From Nocardioides ganghwensis (GTDB taxonomy: Bacteria; Actinomycetota; Actinomycetes; Propionibacteriales; Nocardioidaceae), in NCBI RefSeq assembly GCF_014779655.1, contig NZ_JACXYX010000016.1, positions 62,001 to 126,000 of the forward strand: 64,000 nt of DNA, in the 5' to 3' direction. A program made the translations under genes and the position numbers. Positions 56,376-64,000 of the stretch are shown piece by piece. Under the pieces are notes generated by a model, which made no database searches, was not told the DNA's origin, and saw only the letters and a list, made by a program, of their open reading frames with translations. Each line of letters starts with the position of its first letter. Within the stretch, counting starts at the first letter, position 1.

Positions 56376-57722
56376 ATGAGCGCGGTCAGCCCGGCCGCGC
56401 CGACGCGCCGCCGGCTGCCGCGCCCCGACGTCGCGGGGTGGGCCACCGGTCCGGCCCCAGGCCTGGCCTCGGGTGTCGGCGACCGCCTCGCCGCGTCACC
56501 GCGCTGGCAGTCGGTCCGCGAGCACGGCGAGCGGGCGTGGAGCCGTACGACGCCCGCGCGGCAGCGCGCCGCGGCCGCCGGCGCGTTCGTCACCCCGCTG
56601 GGCTGGGTCGCGCTCGCCGGCCTGGCGCTCACCCTGTGGGTGGGGCTGGACAGGTCCTGGACCGAGCTCACAGTCGTGGCCTCGGCCCTCGCGGTCGTCC
56701 TCCTCGCGGCGCTCGCCTGGGTGCTGGGCAAGACGGCGTACGACGTCGACATCGCGCTCGACGACCAGCGGGTCCAGGTGGGCGCGGAGGCGCTGGGTCG
56801 CCTGCTGATCCGCAACCGCGGCACGCGCTCGCTGCTCCCCACCCGCATCGAGCTCCCGGTCGCCCGTGCCGTCGCGTCCTTCGACCTGCCCGCCCTCGGC
56901 AAGCAGGAGGCGCACGAGGAGTTCTTCGCCGTCCCGACCCGTCGACGCGGCGTGATCCCCGTCGGACCCGTGCTCTCCGTCCGCGCCGACCCGCTGCACC
57001 TGCTGCGCCGGGCCCAGCGCTGGACCGAGCAGGTCGAGCTCTTCGTCCACCCCCGCACCCTGGTCATCGACTCGGGCCACGCCGGCTTCCTCAAGGACGT
57101 CGAGGGCGTCACCACCCAGGACCTCTCGAGCTCGGACGTCTCCTTCCACGCCCTGCGCGACTACGTCCCGGGGGACGACCGGCGCGCCATCCACTGGAAG
57201 ACGACGGCCCGCACCGGGCGCTTCATGGTGCGTGTCTTCGAGGAGACCCGCCGCTCCCACCTGCTGCTCCTGCTCTCGGTCCGCCCCGAGGACTACGCGA
57301 GCCCGGAGGACTTCGAGGTCGCGGTCTCGAGCGTCGCCTCGCTCGGTCTCCAGTGCCTGCGCGAGGACCGCGACCTCTCCGTGGTCACCCAGGCGGGGCG
57401 CCTGCGGTTCCCGAGTGCGCGCGGGCTGCTCGACGAGCTCTCCCGCGTCGAGCTGCGGCCCGACTGCGCGCCGCTGCAGACCCTCGCCGAGGAGGGCGTC
57501 GCCCTCGTGCCCGGCGCCTCCGTCGTCGCCGTCGTCACCGGCTCCGCGACCGACGCCGCCGCGCTCCGTGCCGCCGACCGGGTCGCCCCCATGGACGCCT
57601 TCACCTTCGCCGTGCGCTGCGCGGAGGGGCAGGAGGTCGCACGCCGCCGCATCGGGAGGCTTACGGTCCTGGACCTGTCCGCCCTCGACGACCTGCCCCG
57701 CGCGGTGAGGACGATGCGATGA
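56376..57722 (+). CDS. DUF58 domain membrane protein
   Basis: A 448-residue protein with two transmembrane helices (about 80-115) and a C-terminal DUF58/VWA-like domain. The DUF58 signature DYVPGDDRRAIHWKTTAR lies at about residues 262-280. DUF58 proteins are partners of MoxR ATPases. ATGA overlap with the transglutaminase-fold gene. Confidence 0.93.
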   Translation: MSAVSPAAPTRRRLPRPDVAGWATGPAPGLASGVGDRLAASPRWQSVREHGERAWSRTTPARQRAAAAGAFVTPLGWVALAGLALTLWVGLDRSWTELTVVASALAVVLLAALAWVLGKTAYDVDIALDDQRVQVGAEALGRLLIRNRGTRSLLPTRIELPVARAVASFDLPALGKQEAHEEFFAVPTRRRGVIPVGPVLSVRADPLHLLRRAQRWTEQVELFVHPRTLVIDSGHAGFLKDVEGVTTQDLSSSDVSFHALRDYVPGDDRRAIHWKTTARTGRFMVRVFEETRRSHLLLLLSVRPEDYASPEDFEVAVSSVASLGLQCLREDRDLSVVTQAGRLRFPSARGLLDELSRVELRPDCAPLQTLAEEGVALVPGASVVAVVTGSATDAAALRAADRVAPMDAFTFAVRCAEGQEVARRRIGRLTVLDLSALDDLPRAVRTMR

Positions 57723-60043
57723 GCACCGACAGCCAGGGCCGGACCCGGCCCCAGCTCACCGAGCCCGGCACGACCCAGCTCACCCCCGGTCGGCGGCGCC
57801 GGGCGTTGCCGGTCCCGCAGGCCGTCGACGTCGTCGCGATGCTGGTCCTGCTGGCGACCGGTGTGGTCGCCTTCGGGCCGGTGTTCGCCGACGCCTCGGG
57901 GTACGCCGCCGCCGGTGGGGGCGTGCTCCTCGGCACCGCGGTGGCCGCCGTCGGCGCCTGGCGCAGGTGGTCCGCCTTCGCCGTCGCCGCTGCGACGCTG
58001 GCGGTGTTCGTCGCCTTCGGCGGTCCCCTCGCCCTGCCCAGCACGACCCTCGGCGGCGTCGTACCGACCCCGGAGACCGTCAACCGGCTCGTCGTGCTGA
58101 CCTGGCAGGCGTGGCGCGACCTGCTCACGGTGAGCGTTCCCGCCTCCTCGTTCACCGGACCGGCAGTCGTGCCCTACCTCTCCGGCCTGGTGTGCGCGGT
58201 GCTCGCCGTGGGGCTCGCGCTCCGGGGGCGCCGGCACCTCTGGGCCCTCGCACCCGCAGCCACGCTCCTGGTGGTCGGGATCCTCTGGGGCACGAAGACC
58301 GCTCCGTCGGCGGCCGTGCAGGGCGCGGTCTTCTGCGTGACCGCGCTCGCGTGGGCGGGCTGGCGCACGGCGCTGCAGCAGCACCGCGACAACGCGCACC
58401 TCCTGACCAGCCGGCGGACCAACACCAGTGCGCAACGGCAGCGCATCGTCGCGGCTGCGGTCGTCCTGGCCGTCGCGGGCGGCTCCTCCGCGTTCCTCGG
58501 CTCCGGCATGGTGTCGGCGTCGGACCGCTACGTCCTGCGCGACGACGTCGTCCCCCCTCTCGACCTGCGCGACTACGCGAGCCCGTTGACGCGCTACCGC
58601 TACTACGAGCGCGACCAGAAGGAGAAGACGCTCTTCACCGTCACCGGCCTGCCCGAGGGCTCCCGCTTCAGGGTGGCGGCCATGGACGGCTACGACGGCC
58701 ACGTCTTCAGCGTCGACGCCGCGAGCGCCCAGTTCCGGCGCGTCGGCAGTCGCATCGGCGTGACCACGCCCGATGGTGCGCGCACGCTCGACGTCGAGGT
58801 CGGTGACTACGAAGGGGTGTGGATCCCCGGCGGTGGCGACGTCGGCGGGGTGAGCTTCGAGGGATCCCGGGCCGAGTCGCTCGGTGCCGGGCTCTACTAC
58901 AACGCCGACTCCGGTACGCTCCTGAGCACGGCCGGCCTCCAGGGAGGCGAGCGCTACACGGTGACGGTCGCCCCGGCCCCGGCGCCGACCGACGAGCAGC
59001 TCGCGAAGGACTCCATCGTCACCGGCGCGGGTGATGCCGAGGTCGACGTGCCGGACGCGATCGCCGGGATCACCTCGGACTTCGCCGAGCCCGGAGAGAG
59101 CCAGATCGACCAGCTCCGCAAGCTGGAGTCGAAGTTCCGCGAGGTGGGGTTCTACTCCAACGACGACACGGTCTCGACCGCCGGCCACTTCGACGGGCGG
59201 CTCACCGCCCTGTTCAGCGGCGCCCGGATGATCGGGGACGACGAGCAGTACGCCACGTCGATGGCGTTGATGGTGCGACAGCTCGGCTACCCGGCCCGGG
59301 TGGTCCTCGGCTTCTACCCCGAGGAGAGCACGCCCGGAGAGCCGGTCGCCCTCACGGGCAACGACGCCCACGTGTGGGTGGAGGTCCCGTTCGAGAAGGC
59401 GGGCTGGGTCGCCTTCGACCCCACCCCGGACCGCGACAAGACCCCCGACACCAAGGTCCCGAAGCCGGACGAGGTCCCGCAGCCGCAGGTGCTCCCCCCG
59501 CCGGTGCCGCCGGAGGAGCCGGTGGACCCGCCGGAGGACCGGACCGACGACAGCTCGACCACGAAGCGGGACGAGAAGGGTCTCGAGGTCCCGCCCGCGG
59601 TCCGGATCGCCGCGTACGTCGCGGGCGCCGGCGCGCTGCTCGCGTCGCCCTTCGCCGCCATCGTCCTGCTCAAGCGGCGTCGTCGGGCACGCCGCCGCCG
59701 CGACGGCCGTACGGCCGACAGGATCTCCGGCGGCTGGGACGAGATCGTCGACGCCGCCGCCGACCTCGGCGTACGCACGCCTGCGCGCCTGACCCGTCAG
59801 GAGTCCGCTCGCGACTTCGCCGAGACGTTCCCGACGGTCGGCCCCGTCGCTGTCGCCGAGCGGATGGACGCACACGTCTTCGGCCGGGGCGAGCCCAGCC
59901 AGGCGGACGTCGACGAGATGTGGCGGCAGGTCCACTCGCTCCGGCACGGGATGTCGCGCTCCGTGCACCCCGTGCGCCGGCTGCGTGCCGTCGTCTCACC
60001 CCGTTCGCTGCTGATCAACCGACGCCCGAGGAGGACGACGTGA
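57719..60043 (+). CDS. Transglutaminase-fold membrane protein lacking the catalytic Cys
   Basis: A 774-residue protein. About six N-terminal transmembrane helices (35-260) precede an extracytoplasmic domain with a transglutaminase-like core (about 450-575), a Pro-rich linker, one more transmembrane helix (about 625-650) and a basic cytoplasmic tail. His551 (NDAHVWVEV) and Asp567 (FDPTPD) of the triad are present, but the nucleophile position in GDDEQYA is Asp508 where GDCEDYA is expected. Cross-linking is therefore unlikely; a substrate-binding role is possible. It overlaps both neighbours (ATGA, GTGA). Confidence 0.92.
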   Translation: MSTDSQGRTRPQLTEPGTTQLTPGRRRRALPVPQAVDVVAMLVLLATGVVAFGPVFADASGYAAAGGGVLLGTAVAAVGAWRRWSAFAVAAATLAVFVAFGGPLALPSTTLGGVVPTPETVNRLVVLTWQAWRDLLTVSVPASSFTGPAVVPYLSGLVCAVLAVGLALRGRRHLWALAPAATLLVVGILWGTKTAPSAAVQGAVFCVTALAWAGWRTALQQHRDNAHLLTSRRTNTSAQRQRIVAAAVVLAVAGGSSAFLGSGMVSASDRYVLRDDVVPPLDLRDYASPLTRYRYYERDQKEKTLFTVTGLPEGSRFRVAAMDGYDGHVFSVDAASAQFRRVGSRIGVTTPDGARTLDVEVGDYEGVWIPGGGDVGGVSFEGSRAESLGAGLYYNADSGTLLSTAGLQGGERYTVTVAPAPAPTDEQLAKDSIVTGAGDAEVDVPDAIAGITSDFAEPGESQIDQLRKLESKFREVGFYSNDDTVSTAGHFDGRLTALFSGARMIGDDEQYATSMALMVRQLGYPARVVLGFYPEESTPGEPVALTGNDAHVWVEVPFEKAGWVAFDPTPDRDKTPDTKVPKPDEVPQPQVLPPPVPPEEPVDPPEDRTDDSSTTKRDEKGLEVPPAVRIAAYVAGAGALLASPFAAIVLLKRRRRARRRRDGRTADRISGGWDEIVDAAADLGVRTPARLTRQESARDFAETFPTVGPVAVAERMDAHVFGRGEPSQADVDEMWRQVHSLRHGMSRSVHPVRRLRAVVSPRSLLINRRPRRTT

Positions 60044-61062
60044 CCACCCATCCCAGCGGCAGCCCCGCCAGCATGGGCAGGCGCGTGGCCGCGCGTGCGC
60101 TCGACATGTCGCTCAGCCTCGCGCTCCTCGTCGTCCTCAACGGCGTGACCGTGGCTGCCCTCCTGGGCGGCGGTGGGATGGAGCTGGCGGTCGTCGTCCT
60201 GGCCCTGACCGCCGTCTGGTCAGCGTTCGCGCTGTGGGCCGTGCTCGCACGGGCTGCGCTGCCGGGCCAGCTCATGCTGGGTCTGCACCACGTCGACGCC
60301 GTCACCGGTCAGCGGGCCGGCGGCCGGACGTTCCTGAAGTACCTGGTGCAGGGGTGCACCTTCGGCCTCGCGCTGCTGATCACCCCCCTGACGATCCAGT
60401 CGCCCAACCGCTCCTGGTTCGACCGGCTGACCGGTGTGACCCTCGTCGACGGCAAGGCGGCCGGCGTCGCGCCGGCCGCCACCTCGCAGGTCGCGGCTCC
60501 GCCGGCCGGGTGGGACGCCGAGGAGTCCCACCTGACGCAGGTGGGACTGCCCGCACCGGCGTCCGGCCCGTCCCCCGCGCCGCAGCCGGGCGGCATGATC
60601 GAAGCGGTCCCCTTCGGTGCCGCTCAGTCGCTCACGAGCAGCGCCCCGCCGGCGGTCGAGCGGCCCGTCGCCCTGCCCGTGGCGCCGCCTGTCGCGCAGC
60701 CTGCGCAGGTGGTCCAGCCCGCGCCCGCGGTCGGCGCTCCGCGCCCGGTCGTCGTGCTCGACGACGGGCAGCGCATCCCGGTCGACGGAACCGTCGTCCT
60801 CGGCCGCGACCCCCGCCCGAGCGACGCGCTGGGCGAGGCCGCCCTGGTCGTGGTCCCCGACCAGTCCGTCTCGGCGAACCACCTCGCGGTCGGCCTCGGT
60901 CCGACCGGCCCCTGGGTCATGGACCTCCGCTCGACCAACGGCTCGTCGGTCGAGCAGGACGGAGCGCCGGGGAGCCGCCTCGCGCCCATGGTGCGCGTCC
61001 CCGTGTCACCCGGCGCGGTCGTCACCCTGGGCAAGCGACGGATGACGGTGGTGGCCTCGTGA
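60040..61062 (+). CDS. RDD-family membrane protein fused to an FHA domain
   Basis: A 340-residue protein. The RDD domain has about three transmembrane helices (20-125) with RVAARALDM and GQLMLGLHHVD. A Pro/Ala-rich linker (about 145-235) leads to a C-terminal FHA domain (about 250-335) with VLGRDPRPS, SANHLAV and DLRSTNGSS. It can dock a phosphothreonine protein at the membrane, probably a substrate of the neighbouring kinase. GTG start overlaps the previous stop (GTGA). Confidence 0.9.
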   Translation: MTTHPSGSPASMGRRVAARALDMSLSLALLVVLNGVTVAALLGGGGMELAVVVLALTAVWSAFALWAVLARAALPGQLMLGLHHVDAVTGQRAGGRTFLKYLVQGCTFGLALLITPLTIQSPNRSWFDRLTGVTLVDGKAAGVAPAATSQVAAPPAGWDAEESHLTQVGLPAPASGPSPAPQPGGMIEAVPFGAAQSLTSSAPPAVERPVALPVAPPVAQPAQVVQPAPAVGAPRPVVVLDDGQRIPVDGTVVLGRDPRPSDALGEAALVVVPDQSVSANHLAVGLGPTGPWVMDLRSTNGSSVEQDGAPGSRLAPMVRVPVSPGAVVTLGKRRMTVVAS

Positions 61063-61925
61063 GCGCACCCTCGACCGCTGCCCCCCGGATGGTCGTACGC
61101 GCCGGCGCAGCCACCGACCAGGGCGTCCGTGACCGCAACGAGGACGCCTACGTGGTCGCCAGTCCGGTCTTCGCCGTGGCCGACGGCATGGGCGGCCACA
61201 CGGGTGGGGCCGAGGCCTCGGCGCTGGTGGTGGAGGAGCTCGGCGCCCTCGGCCGCGGCGAGTGGCTCGAGGCGAGCGAGGTCCTCGCGGCGGTGGAGCG
61301 TGCCGCCCACCGGGTGGCCGGTCTCGCCGACGGCCCGTCCGCCGCTCCGGGCTCGACCCTGAGCGGAGTGGCGCTCGCGGAGCAGGACGGCATGCCCTGC
61401 TGGCTGGTCTTCAACGTGGGCGACTCGAGGACCTATCGCGTCCAGCACGGTCGCCTCGAGCAGGTGACGGTGGACCACACCCGGGTCCAGGAGATGGTCG
61501 AGTCCGGCCGCATCACCGCCGACGAGGCCCGTACGCACGCCCAGCGCAACGTGATCACCCGCGCGATCGGCGCGGGCAGCGCCGGACCGACCCGGATGGA
61601 CTGGTCCCTGCTGGTCGCGGGGGCCGACGACCGGCTGCTGATCTGCTCGGACGGTCTCACCGGCGAGCTGAGCGAGCAGCTCATCGCCGCATCGCTCCTC
61701 GAGATCGCCGACCCACAGACGGCGGCCGACGTCCTGGTCCGCGAGGCGGTCGAGGCCGGCGGGCACGACAACGTGACCGCGGTGGTCGTCGACGTGGTCG
61801 AGCTGCACGGGCCCCTCCGGACGGACTCCGGTCACGGCACGCACCCCGATCTGGACACGGCGCTCGGCAACGGCGGGGACACCCTGCCGGACGCGCTGGA
61901 GCCCGGTCAGGACGGATGGTCGTGA
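61059..61925 (+). CDS. PP2C-family Ser/Thr phosphatase (PrpC-like)
   Basis: A 288-residue soluble phosphatase. Metal and catalytic motifs are DRNEDAYV, ADGMGGH, VGDSRTYR, CSDGLTGEL and GHDNVTAV. Unlike PstP it has no membrane segment. It is expected to oppose the Pkb2-like kinase two genes downstream. Its start and stop both overlap the adjacent genes by 4 bp. Confidence 0.94.
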   Translation: MSAPSTAAPRMVVRAGAATDQGVRDRNEDAYVVASPVFAVADGMGGHTGGAEASALVVEELGALGRGEWLEASEVLAAVERAAHRVAGLADGPSAAPGSTLSGVALAEQDGMPCWLVFNVGDSRTYRVQHGRLEQVTVDHTRVQEMVESGRITADEARTHAQRNVITRAIGAGSAGPTRMDWSLLVAGADDRLLICSDGLTGELSEQLIAASLLEIADPQTAADVLVREAVEAGGHDNVTAVVVDVVELHGPLRTDSGHGTHPDLDTALGNGGDTLPDALEPGQDGWS

Positions 61926-63415
61926 GGCGGGTCGAGTGGTCGGCCGGACGTCAGCACGCGCTCGTGCTGGGCGACGCGGTTCTCCTGCTGGGTCACGACG
62001 TGCCTCGCGAGCACCTCGTCGCGATCTGGGACCGCCTCACCGCGACCGAGGTCGCCGGTCTCGGCACGCTCCTGGAGATCCTCGCGGAGGTGACGGGCGC
62101 GGCGCTGTCGTCGCTGCCCGACTTCGCGATGGTGGTCCTCGACGACAAGGGCCTGCACGTCGCGGCGCGGGGCGGCTGCCACGTGCGGGTCGCGCACACC
62201 GACGGCACCGAGCTGGACCTGCGCGGTGCGGAGGTGTCGACCTGGCTCGAGCGCAACGTCGACACGACGTCGGCGGCACAGGTCTCCCTCGGCGCGGGCG
62301 TCGGCGGCGAGAGCTGGCTGCCCGTGGTCGGAGGCGTCGTCCCGGCGGGGGCCGTACGCCTCCTGGTGGCGGACCACGCCCTGCTCGACGAGCGGGGCGA
62401 GCCCTCCCGCCCGGTCGAGATCCCGGCCGCGGTCGCCGTGCCGTCGGCAGAGACGCTGGCGGAGCCCGAGCCCGAGCCGGCGCCCGAGGTCGAGGTCGAG
62501 GTCGAGGTCGAGGAGCCTGCCGACGCTGCGCCCGGACCTCCGGTCGCGGACGCACCGCCGAGCCGCCTGGCCCACATGTACACGCCGCACACGGTGCTGC
62601 ACGACATCGAGGACGCCGCGGTCCGCGCGGAGGACGACTACGACATCGACGGCCGCCGTGACGAGCCGGCGGAGCCCGTGGCGCCGGTGCAAGCGGTGGT
62701 GGTGGAACCAGTGGTGGTGGAAGCCGTGGCGCCGGTGGAAGTCGTGGCGGTGGCGCCTCGGCCGGCGCCGTCCCCCGAGCCGGCTGGTCCGGCAGCGTTC
62801 ATCTCCGGCGTGCCGTCGGCTGCACCTGCGCGACCCGCTGTCGCGGAGCCGAGCAGCACTGCCGGGTCTGACGGGGAGCACCACGACGGCCACACCCTTC
62901 TCGAGGCTCCGGACAGCACGGAGATCGACGTCTACCTGGCGTCGGGCGGCGAGGCGCCGGACGGACAGGAGACCGTCCTGGGCGTGCTGTGCCCGAGCGG
63001 CCACGCCAACCCGACCCACCGACCCGCGTGCCGCGTCTGCGGACTGCGCCTCGCGGGCGAGGGCGTCCGCATGCCCCGCCCCGGGCTGGGCTGGCTCGTC
63101 ACGTCGGCCGGTGAGCAGATCGAGCTCGTGCGCAACGTCCTGGCCGGCCGGAACCCCCAGGCCTCGCGCATCCAGGGCCCCGTTCTGCCCCGCCTCCTGC
63201 CGCTGCCGCACAGCCACGTCTCGGGCACGCACCTGGAGATCCGGCTGGAGGGGTGGAGCGTGATGGTCGTCGACCTCGACTCCACCAACGGCACCTTCCT
63301 CCAGCGCCCGGGCCAGCCGACCGTTCGGATCTCCCGGTCCCCGCAGCTGCTGACCTCCGCCGACGTCGTCCAGCTCGGTCACGGCGTCGACCTGCGGTTC
63401 GAGGCCCTCCCGTGA
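61922..63415 (+). CDS. Zinc-ribbon and FHA domain protein with low-complexity linker
   Basis: A 497-residue soluble protein. The N-terminal domain (about 1-170) has no named match. A low-complexity Val/Glu/Pro linker (about 185-300) contains a GAGGTC microsatellite (62489-62512, VEVEVEVE). A short zinc-binding knot (CPSGH, PACRVCG; about 357-377) and a C-terminal FHA domain (about 395-490, HVSGTHLEI, DLDSTNGTF) follow. It is probably the phospho-reader for the cluster. A GTG at 61922 overlapping the phosphatase stop is preferred over the ATG at 61916. Confidence 0.85.
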   Translation: MRRVEWSAGRQHALVLGDAVLLLGHDVPREHLVAIWDRLTATEVAGLGTLLEILAEVTGAALSSLPDFAMVVLDDKGLHVAARGGCHVRVAHTDGTELDLRGAEVSTWLERNVDTTSAAQVSLGAGVGGESWLPVVGGVVPAGAVRLLVADHALLDERGEPSRPVEIPAAVAVPSAETLAEPEPEPAPEVEVEVEVEEPADAAPGPPVADAPPSRLAHMYTPHTVLHDIEDAAVRAEDDYDIDGRRDEPAEPVAPVQAVVVEPVVVEAVAPVEVVAVAPRPAPSPEPAGPAAFISGVPSAAPARPAVAEPSSTAGSDGEHHDGHTLLEAPDSTEIDVYLASGGEAPDGQETVLGVLCPSGHANPTHRPACRVCGLRLAGEGVRMPRPGLGWLVTSAGEQIELVRNVLAGRNPQASRIQGPVLPRLLPLPHSHVSGTHLEIRLEGWSVMVVDLDSTNGTFLQRPGQPTVRISRSPQLLTSADVVQLGHGVDLRFEALP

Positions 63416-64000
63416 GCCGCCGCGAGGCGGCCGCGCCTCCCGAGATCCCGGGCCTCCGGTTCATCGAGGTCCTCGGGGTCGGCGGCTTCGCCGACGTCCA
63501 CCGCTACGAGCAGCTCGGGCGCACCGTCGCTGTGAAGGTCCTCACCGCCGACCTGACGCACAACTCGCAGCAGGCGTTCGAGGCCGAGGCCAACCAGATG
63601 GCGCGGCTGTCCAACCACCCCTCGATCGTCAGCATCTACCACGCAGGCGCGGCGCCCGACGGCCGTTCGTACCTCGTGATGGAGGTCTGCCAGCCGCAGA
63701 CCCTGGAGAGCCGGATCAGGGCCCGTCCGTTGACGGTGGCGAAGGCGCTGGAGATCACCATCCAGATCGCCGGCGCCGTCGAGTCGGCGCACCGGATGGG
63801 CGTGCTGCACCGCGACATCAAGCCGGCCAACATCCTGTTCACCGAGTTCGGCCGGGCCGCCCTGACCGACTTCGGCATCTCGGTGTCCACCCAGGACGGC
63901 CAGCAGGGGGTGGGGGTCGGCGTCTCGCCGGCCTGGGCGCCGCCGGAGCAGGTCACCAAGGGCCAGCCCATGGTGCCTGCGAGCGACGTCTACTCCCTCG
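63412..64000 (+). CDS. Pkb2-like Ser/Thr protein kinase (cut by window edge)
   Basis: The first 196 codons of a kinase, which continues past the window. The Gly-loop GVGGFADV (22-29), Lys42 in VAVKVL, HRDIKPANI and DFGIS are all intact. The activation segment runs GVGVSPAWAPPEQ and lacks the paired Thr-x-Thr seen in PknA/PknB, so activation may differ. GTG start overlaps the FHA gene stop. It completes the kinase-phosphatase-FHA set of this cluster. Confidence 0.93.
   Translation, partial: MSRREAAAPPEIPGLRFIEVLGVGGFADVHRYEQLGRTVAVKVLTADLTHNSQQAFEAEANQMARLSNHPSIVSIYHAGAAPDGRSYLVMEVCQPQTLESRIRARPLTVAKALEITIQIAGAVESAHRMGVLHRDIKPANILFTEFGRAALTDFGISVSTQDGQQGVGVGVSPAWAPPEQVTKGQPMVPASDVYSL

Overview
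The window is a gene-dense, high-GC, actinobacterial chromosome segment centred on the replication origin. Gene content and order, a DLW-39 micro-protein beside the gyrA-linked tRNAs, frequent GTG/TTG starts and actinobacterial-only families (CrgA, DUF3566, FhaA/FhaB, PknA/PknB, DUF881) point to Nocardioides or a close relative in the Nocardioidaceae. The genus is an inference. I saw no insertion sequence, prophage, rRNA or CRISPR array.

Layout. (1) 1-6.3 kb: the start of a malic enzyme gene, a small acetyltransferase, a four-gene operon (two-TM potassium channel, YgiB-like lipoprotein, DUF350 membrane protein, glutathionylspermidine-synthase-like ATP-grasp), glutathione peroxidase, nitroreductase, a frameshifted secreted-protein gene and tRNA-Leu(CAG). 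(2) 6.5-15.1 kb: the cell-wall growth and phosphosignalling operon fhaA-fhaB-pstP-rodA-pbpA-pknA-pknB. (3) 15-24.3 kb: DUF881, a duplicated CrgA, an intergenic region packed with repeats and DnaA-box-like sites, rhomboid protease, cyclophilin, lipid-acting enzymes, SURF1, LysE exporter and small coiled-coil proteins. (4) 24.4-45.8 kb: the origin region, read leftward as dnaA, oriC, dnaN, gnd, recF, dciA-like, gyrB, gyrA, DUF3566, tRNA-Ile, DLW-39, tRNA-Ala, and rightward as rpmH, rnpA, yidD, yidC, khpB, rsmG, parA, parB, followed by an acyltransferase, an aminotransferase, an acetyltransferase and thioredoxin. Three perfect 14-bp parS palindromes lie inside rsmG and parA coding sequence. (5) 46.1-49.1 kb: an unusual two-module histidine kinase and its NarL-type regulator. 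(6) 49.3-64 kb: a tightly coupled cluster encoding a ~2,000-residue Ig-like/FN3 surface protein, MoxR AAA ATPase, DUF58 protein, transglutaminase-fold membrane protein, RDD-FHA protein, PP2C phosphatase, zinc-ribbon FHA protein and a Ser/Thr kinase cut by the window edge. This matches the composition of the bifidobacterial PFNA cluster (kinase, FN3, AAA, DUF58, transglutaminase, phosphatase).

How the parts work together. Two separate kinase/phosphatase/FHA modules occur in one window. The first (pknA, pknB, pstP, fhaA, fhaB) is wired to peptidoglycan synthesis by RodA and PbpA. The second (Pkb2-like kinase, PP2C, two FHA proteins) is wired to a MoxR-DUF58-transglutaminase-fold machine and a giant exported protein. 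A plausible model is phospho-controlled assembly or display of that giant protein. The transglutaminase fold in this cluster has Asp where the catalytic Cys should be, so it probably binds or scaffolds and does not cross-link.

The most notable non-gene signals are: a 90-bp palindromic repeat inserted in frame inside recF, with a degenerate relative near 45.4 kb; a palindromic repeat array at 16.6-16.9 kb; a DnaA-box cluster at 16.5 kb, about 19 kb from oriC; and parS and DnaA boxes embedded in coding sequence around rsmG and parA.
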